Made by a program: the position numbers and the translations under genes | Notes under the pieces: model-generated | Told to the model about the DNA's origin: nothing | The model's input: only the letters and a program-made list of their open reading frames with translations | The model's database searches: none | From: Crenobacter caeni | Lineage (GTDB): Bacteria; Pseudomonadota; Gammaproteobacteria; Burkholderiales; Chromobacteriaceae | NCBI RefSeq assembly: GCF_010435965.1 | Contig: NZ_JAAGAA010000009.1 | Coordinates: 1-64,000, forward strand | Length of the DNA stretch: 64,000 nucleotides | Reading direction: 5' to 3' | Shown: positions 7,432-17,991 of the stretch, piece by piece | How the letters are laid out: every line of letters begins with the position of its first letter | Numbering within the stretch: position 1 is the first letter of the stretch

Positions 7432-9396
7432 TTACCAGCGGCCCTGCACCTGCAGCCACAGCGTGCGGCCGGGCTCGTTCACCTGCAGGGTCTGCTGGTA
7501 GCCGGTGACCATCGCGCCGGCCTTGCTCAGGTGCTCGGCGTAGGCGCGGTCGAACAGGTTGTCGACGCCGGCCGACAGCAGGAGGGCGTCGTTCAGCCGG
7601 TAGGCGGCCTTCAGCCCCACCGTCGCGAAGCCGCCGGTCTCGCCCAGGTCGGTGCCGACGATATTGCCCTGCCCCGGTGCGGCCCGGCCCTGGCGGGCGA
7701 CGCCGCGCACATGGGCAGCCAGCGCCAGCCTGTCGTTTTCCCAGCCCAGCGTCAGCAGGCCTTCCAGCGGCGGCGTCTGCGCGAGGGCCTTGCCGTCGGT
7801 GCGGTTCTCGCCCCACGCGTAGGCGAGCGTGGCGCCAGCGTGCCAGTTCGGCGCGAAGCGCCAGTTGGCGTCGGCCTCGAAGCCTGCGCGGCGGGCGTCG
7901 ACGTTGCGCGCGCTGCCAGAGCTTCCTCCCACCGAGCCGCCGGGCTGCGCCGAGCTGATCAGGATGAAGTTCTCGACGCGTGACAGGTAGCCGGAGACGG
8001 ACGCTTCAAGCGCGCCGTTCCTGTACAGCGTGCCGAAGTCGAGCTCGGTATTGCCCTCCTTCTTAAGGCTGGCGCCGCCTTGCTTGGCACGTTCCCAGAA
8101 GTCCGGCGCGCGCTGGGCGAGGCCCAGGCCGACATAAGGCGTCCACGCGCCCTGCTTGCTTTCCAGCCGGATAAAGCCCGAGGTCAGGTGGTAGCGCTGC
8201 TCGCTATTGCGCAAGGCAGCGTTGCCGAAGCCCGTGTCGTAGCGCGCGTCGACCCGGTCGTGGCGCAGGCCGGCGACCAGTTGTTCGCTGCCGGTCAGCG
8301 GCAGCTTGCCCTCGGCGAACACGCCGGCGCTGTCGAAGCTCTGGTCGGGTGAGCGCGGCTTGCTGGCGTAATCGACGCCGCCGCGGAAGGTATGGTCGTC
8401 CTGCAGCCAGTCGGCGCCGACGGTCAGTTCGGCACTGGCGAGCTTGAGGTCGGCGGCGACGCGCGCGCTGTCGGTGGTGCGGTCGGGATTGCTCAGCATC
8501 TTCATGCCCGGTTGCGGACGCAGGCTGAAGTTGTCCATCACGTGATCGACGTAGCTGTGGCCGTATTCGGCGCGCAGCGCAGTCAGCCACGGCGCGAGAT
8601 TGCGCCGCTCGGCCTTGATCCCCCACGCGTCGCGGTCGAAGACGCTGCCGTCCATCGAACGGTCGGCGTACGCAGCCTCGCCGCGGCTGCGGTCGGCGGA
8701 CAGCTCGATGGTGGTGTCGGCGTCCGGCGTGAAGCCGGCGATCGCGGTCGCGCTGTGGCGGTCGAACGCCGAATGCACCTTCTCCCCGTTGCCGTCCTTG
8801 TAGTCGCCGCCGTGCGCCTGGGTGCCGATCGCGCGCAGATAACCCAGTTGGCTGCCGACGGTCGCGTCCAGCCACGCGTCGTTGCGGTCGAAGCTGCCGC
8901 CGGTCGCCGACAGGTTCAGCCGGGTGCCGGCCGTAGCAAACGGTTCGGTCTTGCGTTCGAAATTGACGGCGCCGCTGACCAGCCCCATGCCGTATTTGAC
9001 CGACTGCGGACCCTTGATGACCTCGACTAGGTCGTACGCGCTAGGAACGATGTACGCGGTCGGCGGGTCCATGCGCCCGCCGCAACCGCCGTACAGGAAG
9101 TGGCCATCGGCCTGCACCGCCAGGCGCGAGCCGCCCAGGCCGCGCAGCAGCGGGTCGGACGACGCACCACCCTTGCGGATACTGCTCATGCCGGGGATGG
9201 TCTTCAGGAAGTCGGCCGCGTCGGCGGCGGCAACCGGACGGCGCGGCGCCTGCGGGTCGGCGGTGACGACGAGCGGACTGACGGTGCGGGCGCCGGTGAC
9301 GACGATCTCGTCAAGCAGCACGGCGGCAGGGTCGGCCGCCCACGCGGAAGAAAGGGCGAGGGCGAGCGGCAGCAGGGCGAGCGGGCGGCAGGACAT
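7432..9396 (-). CDS. oprC: TonB-dependent outer-membrane receptor, copper receptor (OprC/NosA) type
   Basis: This 654-aa outer-membrane beta-barrel has a signal peptide (residues 1-20, ending AWA), a plug domain (about 45-165) and a C-terminal barrel ending in a strand with terminal Trp. The plug contains the segment GGCGGRMDPPTAYI, characteristic of TonB-dependent copper receptors (OprC of Pseudomonas, NosA). These import copper or copper chelates, often in connection with cuproenzyme assembly. The ATG at 9396 is chosen because a signal peptide starts there; 35 extra in-frame codons upstream look non-coding. An SCO copper chaperone lies 2.5 kb away. No TonB or ExbB gene is nearby. Confidence 0.88.
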   Translation of the reverse strand: MSCRPLALLPLALALSSAWAADPAAVLLDEIVVTGARTVSPLVVTADPQAPRRPVAAADAADFLKTIPGMSSIRKGGASSDPLLRGLGGSRLAVQADGHFLYGGCGGRMDPPTAYIVPSAYDLVEVIKGPQSVKYGMGLVSGAVNFERKTEPFATAGTRLNLSATGGSFDRNDAWLDATVGSQLGYLRAIGTQAHGGDYKDGNGEKVHSAFDRHSATAIAGFTPDADTTIELSADRSRGEAAYADRSMDGSVFDRDAWGIKAERRNLAPWLTALRAEYGHSYVDHVMDNFSLRPQPGMKMLSNPDRTTDSARVAADLKLASAELTVGADWLQDDHTFRGGVDYASKPRSPDQSFDSAGVFAEGKLPLTGSEQLVAGLRHDRVDARYDTGFGNAALRNSEQRYHLTSGFIRLESKQGAWTPYVGLGLAQRAPDFWERAKQGGASLKKEGNTELDFGTLYRNGALEASVSGYLSRVENFILISSAQPGGSVGGSSGSARNVDARRAGFEADANWRFAPNWHAGATLAYAWGENRTDGKALAQTPPLEGLLTLGWENDRLALAAHVRGVARQGRAAPGQGNIVGTDLGETGGFATVGLKAAYRLNDALLLSAGVDNLFDRAYAEHLSKAGAMVTGYQQTLQVNEPGRTLWLQVQGRW

Positions 9397-9602
9397 CAAG
9401 GCTCCGTAGGGTGATGGGATCGGCCGCCACATTAATGCCCTTTGCATCCTGTGGGAATGCGACCGAATGTCGCAGGGGCATGCTTCATCCTGGTGCAGCA
9501 ATGCAACACTCTGGTGCAGCGGGTGTTATCCACATAATTTGTATGTCATTTTTATGACAGAATTGATTTTGCTGCATTGCGCAAATCAAACGAGGTGTCG
9601 AA

Positions 9603-11240
9603 ATGAGAAAAAGCCTTTCCATCAGCGCCAGGCTCTACGGGCAATCGCTGGTCTTGCTCGCGGCCATGCTGCTCGCCGGGGTATTGGGCCTGCTGGCGTT
9701 GAAGGACGCCAACCAGGCGCTGGCGAGCGTGTACGAGGACCGTACCGTGCCGCTGGTCGATCTGGGGGAGATCCGGGGCAACCTCGAGCAGATGCTGGTC
9801 AAGTCCTACATCGTGCTGGACGAGTACGAGCGGGGGAATTTCGCCGCGATCGCGGGTGTTGACGCCGAGATCGGCAAGTCGCTCGGCGAGAACGCCGAGT
9901 TGTGGAAAAAATACACGGCGACCCGCTTGACCGACGAGGAGGCGGGGCTGGTCAAACGGTACGAGGCGCTGACCCAGGCGCGTCTGCCGGTGCTGGAGAA
10001 GCTGCGTGCCGGCGCGCGACAGCCGGGGACGGAACTGGCTACGCTCGAAGCCCTGCAGGTCGATTACGACCGCAGGGCGGACGAGGCCTTGCAGGTACTC
10101 GGCGAACTGGTGTTGCTGCAGGCGCGGGTGGCCGCCGAGGCGCGTGCTGCCGCGCAGGCAGATTACGAGCGCACGCTGCTGCTGCTCTCGGGCTTGCTGC
10201 TCGCGAGCGTGGCCGGCGGCCTGCTGTACACCTTCCTTAACGTGCGCTCGGTGGCTGCCCCGCTGGAGGCGGTTGGGCAGGTGATCGAGGCGGCCAGCCT
10301 GCGCGGCGACTTTCGGCAGCGGGTCAAGGTTGCGCACAATGACGAGGTCGGCCGCATGGCGCATGCCTTCAACGGCCTGCTGGACAGCCTGGCGGTAACC
10401 TTCCGCGACTTGGGCGGCGAGGTGGCCGGCTTCCGCAAGCTTGCCGCCGAGGTGTCTGCGTCGGCGACGCAGGTGGCGGCCGTGTCCGAGCAGTCCAGCC
10501 AGGCGTCGGTGGCGATGGCTGCGACCGTCGAGCAGATGATGGTCGCGGTGCAGCAGATTACCGACAACGCGCAGCAGGCGAACCTGCAGACCCGGAAGGC
10601 GCGCGAGGGCGCGGGCAACGGCGAGGCGGTGGTCAGGCAGACGGTCGGCCAGATCGGCGAGGTCGCCGGCAGCGTCGAGGCCGGCGCGGCCGAGGTGGAA
10701 CTGCTGAACGAGCAGGCGCAGAAGATTTCTTCGGTGGTGCAGGTGATCCGCGACATCGCCGACCAGACCAACCTGTTGGCGCTGAACGCGGCGATCGAGG
10801 CGGCACGCGCCGGCGAGCAGGGGCGCGGTTTCGCGGTGGTCGCTGACGAGGTGAGGAAACTGGCCGAGCGCACCAGCCTGTCGACCGGCGAGATCAGCGG
10901 CCTGCTCGGCGAAGTGAGCAGCGGCACGCAGCAGGCGGTCGCATCGATGCAGAAGACGGTCGGTCAAGTCACGCAGAGCGTCGCGCGCGCGCGCGAGGCG
11001 CAAGACGCGATCGGCGAGGTGCACGGCAACGCCGAGCAGATCCTCGAGCAGGTCGAGGGGATCAGCCTTGCGCTGTCCGAGCAAAGCGCCGCCAACCAGG
11101 CGATCGCGCAGAAGGTCGAGACGGTCGCGCAGGCGGCCGAGGAAAACAGCCGGGTCGTCCGTCAGGTGGCCGGCGCGGCGGGCGAGGTGAGCAGCGCGGC
11201 CGAGCGCATGCACGCGGCGCTGGCGCGCTTCAGCGTTTAA
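9603..11240 (+). CDS. Methyl-accepting chemotaxis protein with four-helix-bundle sensor
   Basis: This 545-aa transmembrane chemoreceptor has TM1 at about residues 13-33, an all-helical periplasmic ligand-binding domain of the 4HB_MCP type (about 35-190), TM2 at about 192-212, HAMP, then the cytoplasmic signalling domain. The signalling tip carries [20 protein letters not shown] and the conserved [22 protein letters not shown] segment that contacts CheA and CheW. It has no C-terminal CheR-binding pentapeptide. Its ligand cannot be predicted. It is a single gene, divergent from oprC, with ATG at 9603 after GAGGTGTCGAA. No flagellar sigma-28 promoter was seen upstream. Confidence 0.93.
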   Translation: MRKSLSISARLYGQSLVLLAAMLLAGVLGLLALKDANQALASVYEDRTVPLVDLGEIRGNLEQMLVKSYIVLDEYERGNFAAIAGVDAEIGKSLGENAELWKKYTATRLTDEEAGLVKRYEALTQARLPVLEKLRAGARQPGTELATLEALQVDYDRRADEALQVLGELVLLQARVAAEARAAAQADYERTLLLLSGLLLASVAGGLLYTFLNVRSVAAPLEAVGQVIEAASLRGDFRQRVKVAHNDEVGRMAHAFNGLLDSLAVTFRDLGGEVAGFRKLAAEVSASATQVAAVSEQSSQASVAMAATVEQMMVAVQQITDNAQQANLQTRKAREGAGNGEAVVRQTVGQIGEVAGSVEAGAAEVELLNEQAQKISSVVQVIRDIADQTNLLALNAAIEAARAGEQGRGFAVVADEVRKLAERTSLSTGEISGLLGEVSSGTQQAVASMQKTVGQVTQSVARAREAQDAIGEVHGNAEQILEQVEGISLALSEQSAANQAIAQKVETVAQAAEENSRVVRQVAGAAGEVSSAAERMHAALARFSV

Positions 11241-11269
11241 GCGCCAGCCCGAAGCCGGTCGCGAGCGCG

Positions 11270-11866
11270 CTAGGGCTTGCGCGGCTCCGCCAGCAGCAGG
11301 CGGATGTCGTGCGCGAGGGTGGCCGACGGCGTGCCGTAAGGCTCGTACGCGCGCACGCGCCCTGCTGTGTCGAGCAGGTAGGAGCCGGCGCTGTGGTCGA
11401 CCAGGTAGCCGCCGCCTTCGGTCGGCTGCACGGTCGACACCACGCGGTAGCGGCGGGCCACGTCGGTAAGCGCCGTCTTGTCGCCGGTCAGCCCGGCGAA
11501 GCGGCGGTCGAAGTGCGGCACGTAGCCTGCGAGCACCTCGGGCGTGTCGCGGCCGGGGTCGACCGAGACGAATAGCACCTGCACCGCGTCGGCGTCGGCG
11601 CCCAGCGTTTTCATCGCGCCGGCGTATTCGAGCATCGTCGTCGGGCAGATATCCGGGCAGTGGGTGTAGCCGAAGAACAGCGCGACTACCTTGCCCTGGT
11701 AGTCGGCGAGCGAGACCGCCGTGCCGTCGTGGCGGGTGAGGGTGAAGTCGCCGCCGATCTGCTCCTGGCTGACATCGCTGCCCTTGAAGGGCAGTGCGGC
11801 GGGCGCGGAGGGCTGGCAGGCGGCCAGCATGAGGGCGAGCGAGCAGGCGATCAGGAAACGCAACAT
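11270..11866 (-). CDS. SCO1/SenC-family copper chaperone lipoprotein
   Basis: This 198-aa protein has a lipoprotein signal peptide (lipobox LAAC around residues 14-17), so it is anchored in the membrane facing the periplasm. The thioredoxin-like SCO domain carries the copper-binding C-x3-C motif in THCPDICP and the distant ligand His in VDHSAG. SCO proteins deliver copper to the CuA centre of cytochrome c oxidase or act as thiol reductases. The ATG at 11866 is chosen because it gives a proper lipoprotein signal; the frame is open for 44 more codons upstream. It is a single gene convergent with the chemoreceptor. With the copper-type TonB receptor nearby it suggests local copper handling. Confidence 0.9.
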   Translation of the reverse strand: MLRFLIACSLALMLAACQPSAPAALPFKGSDVSQEQIGGDFTLTRHDGTAVSLADYQGKVVALFFGYTHCPDICPTTMLEYAGAMKTLGADADAVQVLFVSVDPGRDTPEVLAGYVPHFDRRFAGLTGDKTALTDVARRYRVVSTVQPTEGGGYLVDHSAGSYLLDTAGRVRAYEPYGTPSATLAHDIRLLLAEPRKP

Positions 11867-12097
11867 GGTGTTCAAGTGGGGAATGGGGTCAAGGCATCGA
11901 TGATAAGCCAGCGCTATGGCATGGCGGCGCGACATATGGTCGCAGGGGGCTCTGCCGCGGTGCATGGTGCCCCGTCGTGGTGCAGGGTTATCAGCCAAAC
12001 TTTGACGATGTCATCAGAAAATGTGATTGGAGCAAACACTCAGCCGTGATTAGTCTTGTGGCGTTGCAGCAAACAGAACGCCAAAGGGGAAAACAAG

Positions 12098-13723
12098 ATG
12101 ATGTTGCGCGGCCAGATGATGGACATGCCTCTGCTGATTTCGGACCTGCTCAAGCACGCCGAGACCTACCACGGCGACAGCGAGATCGTGTCGCGCACGG
12201 TCGAAGGCCCGATCCACCGCTACACCTACCGCGACGCGGCCAAGCGTTCGCGCCAGCTCGCCAACGCGCTGAAGGACTTGCAGGTGTCGATGGGCGAGCG
12301 CGTGGGTACGCTTGCCTGGAACGGCTACCGCCACTACGAGATCTACTACGCGGTCTCCGGCTCCGGCGCCGTCTGCCACACCGTCAACCCGCGCCTGTTC
12401 GCCGAGCAGATCAGCTACATCATCAACCACGCCGAAGACCAGGTGCTGTTCTTCGAGCTCTCCTTCCTGCCGCAGGTCGAGCAGATCGTCGGCGAACTGA
12501 AGACCGTCCGCCATTTCGTGCTGATGACCGACCGCGCCAACATGCCGCGCGAGACCAGCATCCCGAACCTGATCTGCTACGAAGACCTGGTCAACAGCCA
12601 TAGCGACCAGCTGTCCTGGCCGCAGTTCGACGAGAACACCGCGTCCAGCCTGTGCTACACCTCGGGTACCACCGGCAACCCCAAGGGCGTGCTGTACTCG
12701 CACCGCTCGACCGTGCTGCACGCGTTCGCCAGCTCCTTGCCGGACAGCCTCGACATCTCGGCGCAAAGCGCGGTGATGCCGGTGGTGCCGATGTTCCACG
12801 TGAACGGCTGGGGCCTGCCGTACAGCTGCACCATGAACGGTGCCAAGCTGGTGTTGCCGGGGCCGAAGATGGACGGCGTCAACCTGTACGAGCTGATCGA
12901 GGAAGAGGGCGTGACCATGGCCGCCGGCGTGCCGACGGTATGGATGATGCTGTTGCAGCATTGCCAGCGTAACCACCTGAAGATCCACCCGCTCAAGCGC
13001 GTGATCATCGGCGGCTCGGCCGCGCCGGAGTCGATGATCGACCAGCTGGCCGAGCACGGCGCCGAAGTGCGCCAGTTGTGGGGCATGACTGAGCTGTCGC
13101 CGTGCGGCACCACCAGCACGCCCAAGTTCAAGCACAACGGCTGCGATACCCCGACGCTGCGCCACCTGCAGACCAAGCAGGGCCGCCCGATCTACGGCGT
13201 GCAGATCCGCATCGTCGACGATGAAGGCCAGCCGCTGCCGCACGACGGCAAGGCCTTCGGCAACCTGCAGGTCAAGGGGTCGTGGGTGCTGTCGCAGTAT
13301 TACGGCCGCGACCTGGACGACAGCCACACCGCCGACGGCTGGTTCAATACCGGCGACGTGGTGAACATCGACACCGACGGCTACATGAAGATCACCGACC
13401 GCACCAAGGACGTGATCAAGTCCGGCGGCGAGTGGATCAGCTCGATCGAACTGGAAAACATCATGGTAGGCCACCCGGCCGTGCACGAAGCCGCCGCGAT
13501 CGGCATCGTCCACCCGAAATGGGACGAGCGCCCGCTGATGGTGGTGGTATTGAAGGAAGGCGCGAGCGCGACCCGCGAAGAGCTGATCGGCTTCTTCGAA
13601 GGCAAGATCGCCAAGTGGTGGACGCCGGACGACGTCGCCTTCGTCGACGAGCTGCCGCATACCGCGACCGGCAAGCTGCAGAAGCTGAAGCTGCGTGAAA
13701 TGTTCAAGGATTACCAGTGGTAA
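12098..13723 (+). CDS. Acyl-CoA synthetase, AlkK-like medium-chain type
   Basis: This 541-aa AMP-forming acyl-CoA ligase has P-loop [43 protein letters not shown] and a C-terminal catalytic Lys in [12 protein letters not shown]. The whole protein aligns by eye with Pseudomonas AlkK (for example GQMM near the start and [17 protein letters not shown]), which activates medium-chain fatty acids for beta-oxidation. The ATG at 12098 follows AAGGGGA; a second ATG directly after it is possible. It is a single gene, divergent from the SCO gene and upstream of the candidate small RNA. Chain-length specificity is inferred only from resemblance. Confidence 0.88.
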   Translation: MMLRGQMMDMPLLISDLLKHAETYHGDSEIVSRTVEGPIHRYTYRDAAKRSRQLANALKDLQVSMGERVGTLAWNGYRHYEIYYAVSGSGAVCHTVNPRLFAEQISYIINHAEDQVLFFELSFLPQVEQIVGELKTVRHFVLMTDRANMPRETSIPNLICYEDLVNSHSDQLSWPQFDENTASSLCYTSGTTGNPKGVLYSHRSTVLHAFASSLPDSLDISAQSAVMPVVPMFHVNGWGLPYSCTMNGAKLVLPGPKMDGVNLYELIEEEGVTMAAGVPTVWMMLLQHCQRNHLKIHPLKRVIIGGSAAPESMIDQLAEHGAEVRQLWGMTELSPCGTTSTPKFKHNGCDTPTLRHLQTKQGRPIYGVQIRIVDDEGQPLPHDGKAFGNLQVKGSWVLSQYYGRDLDDSHTADGWFNTGDVVNIDTDGYMKITDRTKDVIKSGGEWISSIELENIMVGHPAVHEAAAIGIVHPKWDERPLMVVVLKEGASATREELIGFFEGKIAKWWTPDDVAFVDELPHTATGKLQKLKLREMFKDYQW

Positions 13724-13765
13724 GACACTGGCCGGGCTGTGCGGAAGCGAAGTCATGATGTTCGC

Positions 13766-13799
13766 TTGAGAAAATAGAGCAATCGCGCTAAAGTATGAT
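13766..13799 (+). promoter_or_regulatory. Sigma-70-like promoter for the candidate small RNA
   Basis: TTGAGA at 13766-13771 is followed after 17 bases by TAAAGT (13789-13794), with an overlapping alternative -10 TATGAT at 13794-13799. It sits 40-75 bases after the acyl-CoA synthetase stop and has no coding frame downstream for over 200 bases. Confidence 0.5.
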
Positions 13800-13803
13800 C
13801 CGC

Positions 13804-13919
13804 ACAGAAACCCTCTGGTTTTTGTGGTGTTAGCCCCTCGAAGCATCCGGCCGGTCCGCCGGCAAGATGTTTCTTCCTCGTGTTGGCCCCTGCCGGTAAC
13901 CCCGCAGGGGATTTTTTTT
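13804..13919 (+). ncRNA. Candidate small regulatory RNA with duplicated C-rich motif
   Basis: A roughly 115-nt transcript is predicted between the promoter at 13766-13799 and a terminator at 13887-13919. It contains no convincing reading frame. It carries an imperfect direct repeat, GTGTTAGCCCCT (13827-13838) and GTGTTGGCCCCT (13880-13891), and a central hairpin GCCGG-TCCG-CCGGC flanked by CATC/GATG that can extend the stem. The second repeat forms the 5' arm of the terminator stem. Pyrimidine-rich CCCCT motifs could pair with ribosome binding sites, as in many trans-acting RNAs; this is inference. It is not recognisable as 6S, SRP or tmRNA. Confidence 0.5.
13887..13919 (+). terminator. Rho-independent terminator of the candidate small RNA
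   Basis: The stem CCCCTGC/GCAGGGG (13887-13893 with 13904-13910) with a 10-base loop is followed by eight T residues (13912-13919). It could also end transcripts of the acyl-CoA synthetase gene. Confidence 0.85.
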
Positions 13920-14019
13920 GCCTGAAGTTTTGTTTTGAGTAGAATGTATCCCGATTAGAATATATCTACATGATTTTCTTATAAAAAAGAAGCGGGCTAT
14001 CTCAACCAAAAGGCGAAAA

Positions 14020-15885
14020 ATGCATTCACTCAAGCACAAATTGCTGGCGGTCAGCGTGCTGTTGCTGGTCACGCTGGCGGCTACCTTGTATGGGGTGTCG
14101 TATTCCCAGATGCGTGAGGCGATGGTCGCCGCGGCCGACGGTGAAATCACCTCGACGGTCGACGGCGAGGCCGAGCTGGTCGGCAACTGGCTGCAGGAGC
14201 GGCAGCGCGTGGTGGCGGCGCTGGCCGGTGCCGCCGCGGCAGAGGCGCCGCTGTCCAAGTTCCAGCTGCTTGCCAAGAGCGGCGACTTCTACGTGACCTA
14301 CGCCGCTTACGGCGACGGGCGCGTGTTGTTTTCCGACGAGTGGGTACCGCCGGCAGACTACCAGGCGAGTACCCGCGACTGGTTCAAGGCCGCGCGCGCC
14401 GCCGGCAAGCCGGTGGTGACCACGCCTTATGTCGACGGTGAAAGCGGGCGGATGATGGTGACCGTCGCGGCGCCGCTCCCGGATGGCGGGGTCGTCGGTG
14501 GCGACGTCTTCATCGACGCGCTGGTCAAGCAGTTGCAGGCGCGCGAGATCCGCGCCGATGGTTTCGCCTTCCTGGTCGGCAGGGACGGCACGCTGATCGC
14601 GCACCCGCAGGCGGAACTCGCCGGCAAGAAGCTGGAGAGCGTGGCAAGCGGCCTGAGTGCAGAGCGCCTGCAGCAGCTGGCCAGCGAACATGAGCCGGTG
14701 GTGTTCAAGTTCGGCGAGCGCAGCATGGCGGTCGGCGTGAAGGCGGTGCCGGGCAGCGACTGGCTGGTCGGCGTCGCGATGGACGAGGCCGAGCTCAACG
14801 CGCCGGTCTCCCGCCTGGGCTATACGCTTGCCGCGACCAGCGCCGCCATCCTCGCCGTCCTCCTGATTGTCGGCTCGCTGGTGATCGGCCGCATGCTGGG
14901 CGGGCTGCTGGTGCTGCGCGACGCGATGCGCGACATCTCGCAGGGCGACGCCGACCTCACCCGTGCGCTGCCGGTCAAGGGGCGGGACGAGATCGCCGAG
15001 ACCGCTCGCGCGTTTAATACCTTTGTCGCCGGCCTGCGTTCCCTGTTCGGCAGCCTGCGCGGCGAAGCGGGGCAGGTCGCCGGCGGCGTGGCCGACTCCA
15101 GCCGCCTGGTCAGCGAAGTGGCGGCCGGCTCGCGTTCGTTGTCGGACGTCTCCAGCGCCAACGCGGCGACGCTCGAACAGATTACCGTCAGCATCGCGCA
15201 GATCGCCGACGGCGCGCAGCAGGCCGACCAGCTGGTGTGCACCACGCGCGGCGAGCTGGAAGAGAGCGCGCAAGGCATCCGCCGGCTGTGCGAGAACATG
15301 GAAGGCACGGCAGGGTCGGTGCGCGCGCTGGAGAACATGCTGGGCGTGTTGGGCACCCGTTCGCAGGAGATTTCCGGCATCACCGACGTGATCCGCGATA
15401 TCGCCGACCAGACCAACCTGCTGGCGCTGAACGCAGCGATCGAGGCGGCGCGTGCCGGCGAACAGGGCCGCGGCTTCGCGGTGGTCGCCGACGAGGTGAG
15501 GAAGCTCGCCGAGCGCACCGCGCAGGCGACGCAGCAGATCGCCGGCATGGTCTCGACCATCCGCGACGAGACCGCGCAGGCGGTGGGCGACGTCAACCGC
15601 ACCGTAGCGTCGGTCGAAGGCGGCGTCGCCGTGAGCCGCGAGGCGGCGACCCAGATCGAGCGCATCCGCCGCGCGATGGGCGAGGTGGTCGCCAAGATGG
15701 GCGAAATCAGCCACTCGACCAGCGAGCAGCAGGTGGCGACCACCCAGATCGCCCAGAGCACCGAGCAGATCAACGGCCAGGTGCTGGAGAACGACAGCCG
15801 GCTGCAGGACGTCAGCAGCGCGCTGACCAGCCTCGACACCGCCGCCCGCCGCATGGACGCCGAGTTCGGCCGCTTCCGCTTCTAG
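14020..15885 (+). CDS. Methyl-accepting chemotaxis protein, double-Cache sensor (tandem copy 1)
   Basis: This 621-aa chemoreceptor has TM1 at residues 7-27, a periplasmic double-Cache (dCache_1) domain of about 235 residues, TM2 near 275-295, HAMP, and a signalling domain with [18 protein letters not shown]. The distal Cache module has the pattern Y-x4-R-x-W-F and TTPYVD, then GGDVFIDAL, which resembles the amino-acid-binding dCache_1AA motif (Tyr, Arg, Trp, aromatic, Tyr, Asp). Amino acids are therefore likely ligands, by inference. It is the first of two tandem paralogues; the cytoplasmic half is almost identical to that of the next gene while the sensor has diverged. It ends in its own terminator. 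Confidence 0.93.
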   Translation: MHSLKHKLLAVSVLLLVTLAATLYGVSYSQMREAMVAAADGEITSTVDGEAELVGNWLQERQRVVAALAGAAAAEAPLSKFQLLAKSGDFYVTYAAYGDGRVLFSDEWVPPADYQASTRDWFKAARAAGKPVVTTPYVDGESGRMMVTVAAPLPDGGVVGGDVFIDALVKQLQAREIRADGFAFLVGRDGTLIAHPQAELAGKKLESVASGLSAERLQQLASEHEPVVFKFGERSMAVGVKAVPGSDWLVGVAMDEAELNAPVSRLGYTLAATSAAILAVLLIVGSLVIGRMLGGLLVLRDAMRDISQGDADLTRALPVKGRDEIAETARAFNTFVAGLRSLFGSLRGEAGQVAGGVADSSRLVSEVAAGSRSLSDVSSANAATLEQITVSIAQIADGAQQADQLVCTTRGELEESAQGIRRLCENMEGTAGSVRALENMLGVLGTRSQEISGITDVIRDIADQTNLLALNAAIEAARAGEQGRGFAVVADEVRKLAERTAQATQQIAGMVSTIRDETAQAVGDVNRTVASVEGGVAVSREAATQIERIRRAMGEVVAKMGEISHSTSEQQVATTQIAQSTEQINGQVLENDSRLQDVSSALTSLDTAARRMDAEFGRFRF

Positions 15886-15910
15886 TTCCTGAACGCATGC
15901 ACTGCAGGCA

Positions 15911-15938
15911 GCCCGTCCCTTTGTGGACGGGCTTTTTT
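15911..15938 (+). terminator. Rho-independent terminator after chemoreceptor copy 1
   Basis: GCCCGTCC (15911-15918) pairs with GGACGGGC (15925-15932) across a 6-base loop, followed by six T residues. It separates the two tandem receptor genes into independent transcripts. Confidence 0.9.
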
Positions 15939-16117
15939 GTGCGCGAGTGTCAGGGTGACGGCATGTAAGATACCGCGTGAAATCTATTTTTGATGCAGGC
16001 CAAGGTATGTCCATTAATTACTCATTATGATTAAGCGCTTATTTATGAACTTAATTTAATCAATCGGAATTGTGTGGCCAGCTTGCTGGCATGATTCGCA
16101 CCATCGAGGAGCAGTGA

Positions 16118-17989
16118 ATGCAATCGTTGAAGTACAAGTTGCTGGCCGTCAGCGTGCTGCTGCTGGTTACGCTGGCAGGAGGGTTGTACTGGGTGTCGTA
16201 CACGCAGATGCGCGAGGCGATGATGGAGGCGGCCGCCGGCGAGATCGCGTCGATCGCAGAGGGCGAGGCCGGGCTGGTGGGAAATTGGCTAGACGAGCGA
16301 AAGCGTGCGCTGCAGGCTCTCGCCGAGCTTGCGCCAGCTGAGGAAGACCCGGAAACGCCAGTTCGTGTCAGGTTGGTGACCAGTAGCAGCAATTTTGCCG
16401 ATATCTTCCTGATCTATCCGGATAACCGTTCGGTGTTTGCGTCCGGCTGGATCCCGACTCCTGATTTTGTCGGCACTGAACGCGCATGGTTCAAGGCTGC
16501 GCGCTCGGCTGGCAAGCCGGTGGTGACCACGCCGTTCACCGACGCGCGTACCAAGAGGATGATCGTGACTGTCGCAACACCTGTCGCGGGAGGGGGCGTG
16601 GTCGCAGGTGACGTGTTCATCGACGCCCTGGTCAAGCAGTTGCAAGCAAGGCCGCTCAGGGCGGACGGCTTTTCCTTTTTGGTAAGCCGGGACGGAACCC
16701 TGATTGCTTACCCCGAGGCTGGGCATGCCGGCAAGAAGCTTGAAGAGCTTGCCGCAGGTCTGGATGTCGAACGTCTGCAGCAATTGGCCGAAAACCGGAC
16801 TACGCAGGTGTTTGAAATCGGCGGGGAGCGCAAGGTGATCGGCATACAGTCCGTGGCGGGTAGTGAGTGGATGGTCGGCCTGGCCATGGACGAGGCACAG
16901 CTATATGCCCCGATCAGCCGCCTCAGCTACACCTTCGGTGGCGTGATCGGAGCCCTCCTGCTGGTGTTGCTGGCCACAGGTTCCGTCGTGATCAGCCGCA
17001 TGCTGGGTGGCTTGTCTGTCTTACAGGATGCGATGCGAGACATCGCCAGGACCAACGACCTCTCGCACGCCTTGCCGGTGAAGGGTCGTGACGAAATCGC
17101 CCAGACTTCCGCAGCCTTTAATGCCTTTGTCGCCAGTTTGCGCGAGTTGCTGCAGAGCCTGCGCGCGGGGGCCGGCCAGGTCGCGACCGGTGTCGGCGGA
17201 GCCAGCCGTCTGGTCGGCGGGGTGGCCGGGGGCGCACGCGCGCTGGCGGATGCCTCAAGTACCAATGCGGCGACGCTGGAGGAGATTACCGTCAGCATCG
17301 CGCAGATCGCCGACGGCGCGCAGCAGGCCGATACTCTGGTGCGCAGCACTCAAGGCGAACTGGAGGCGAGCGCACAGGGGATGCGCAGCCTGTGTGTCGA
17401 CATGGAAGGCACGGCAGGGACGGTACGTGCGCTGGAGGACGTGCTGGGCGTGCTGGGCACCCGTTCGCAGGAGATTTCCGGCATCACCGACGTGATCCGC
17501 GACATCGCCGACCAGACCAACCTGCTGGCGCTGAACGCCGCGATCGAGGCGGCGCGTGCCGGCGAACAGGGCCGCGGCTTCGCGGTGGTCGCCGACGAGG
17601 TGAGAAAGCTCGCCGAGCGCACCGCGCAGGCGACGCAAGAGATCGCCGGCATGGTCTCGACCATCCGCGAGGAGACCGCGCAGGCGGTGGGCGACGTCAA
17701 CCGTACCGTAGCGTCAGTCGAAGGCGGCGTTGCCGTCACCCGCGAGGCGGCGGCCCAGATCGAGCGCATCCGCCGCGCAATGGGCGAGGTGGTCGCCAAG
17801 ATGGGCGAGATCAGCCACTCGACCAGCGAGCAGCAGGTGGCGACCACGCAGATCGCGCAGAGCACCGAGCAGATCAACGGCCAGGTGCAGGAGAACGATT
17901 GCAGCCTGCAGGGCATCAGCACGACGCTCGGCGAACTGGACACTGCGGCTCGCCGCATGGACGCCGAGTTCGGCCGCTTCCGCTTCTAG
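16118..17989 (+). CDS. Methyl-accepting chemotaxis protein, double-Cache sensor (tandem copy 2)
   Basis: This 623-aa paralogue of the preceding receptor shares its architecture: TM1, periplasmic dCache_1, TM2, HAMP and signalling domain. The sensor retains R-x-W-F but has F-x4-R and TTPFTD where copy 1 has Y and TTPYVD, so two aromatic ligand-contact positions differ and specificity may have shifted. From about residue 370 onward the two proteins are nearly identical, and so is the DNA, whereas bases around 16300-16900 look less G+C-rich than the surroundings. ATG 16118 follows GAGGAGCAGTGA. It is convergent with the DUF389 gene, whose stop lies three bases after this stop. Confidence 0.93.
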   Translation: MQSLKYKLLAVSVLLLVTLAGGLYWVSYTQMREAMMEAAAGEIASIAEGEAGLVGNWLDERKRALQALAELAPAEEDPETPVRVRLVTSSSNFADIFLIYPDNRSVFASGWIPTPDFVGTERAWFKAARSAGKPVVTTPFTDARTKRMIVTVATPVAGGGVVAGDVFIDALVKQLQARPLRADGFSFLVSRDGTLIAYPEAGHAGKKLEELAAGLDVERLQQLAENRTTQVFEIGGERKVIGIQSVAGSEWMVGLAMDEAQLYAPISRLSYTFGGVIGALLLVLLATGSVVISRMLGGLSVLQDAMRDIARTNDLSHALPVKGRDEIAQTSAAFNAFVASLRELLQSLRAGAGQVATGVGGASRLVGGVAGGARALADASSTNAATLEEITVSIAQIADGAQQADTLVRSTQGELEASAQGMRSLCVDMEGTAGTVRALEDVLGVLGTRSQEISGITDVIRDIADQTNLLALNAAIEAARAGEQGRGFAVVADEVRKLAERTAQATQEIAGMVSTIREETAQAVGDVNRTVASVEGGVAVTREAAAQIERIRRAMGEVVAKMGEISHSTSEQQVATTQIAQSTEQINGQVQENDCSLQGISTTLGELDTAARRMDAEFGRFRF

Positions 17990-17991
17990 CC

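Noticed and set aside
9580..9597. TTGATTTTG...GCGCAAATCAA imperfect inverted repeat before the 4HB chemoreceptor
   Set aside because: Spacing does not fit FNR or another known regulator; could be chance in an AT-rich promoter.
12050..13846. 598-codon antisense frame opposite the acyl-CoA synthetase
   Set aside because: His/Val/Gln-rich shadow with no recognisable domain; the plus-strand gene is complete.
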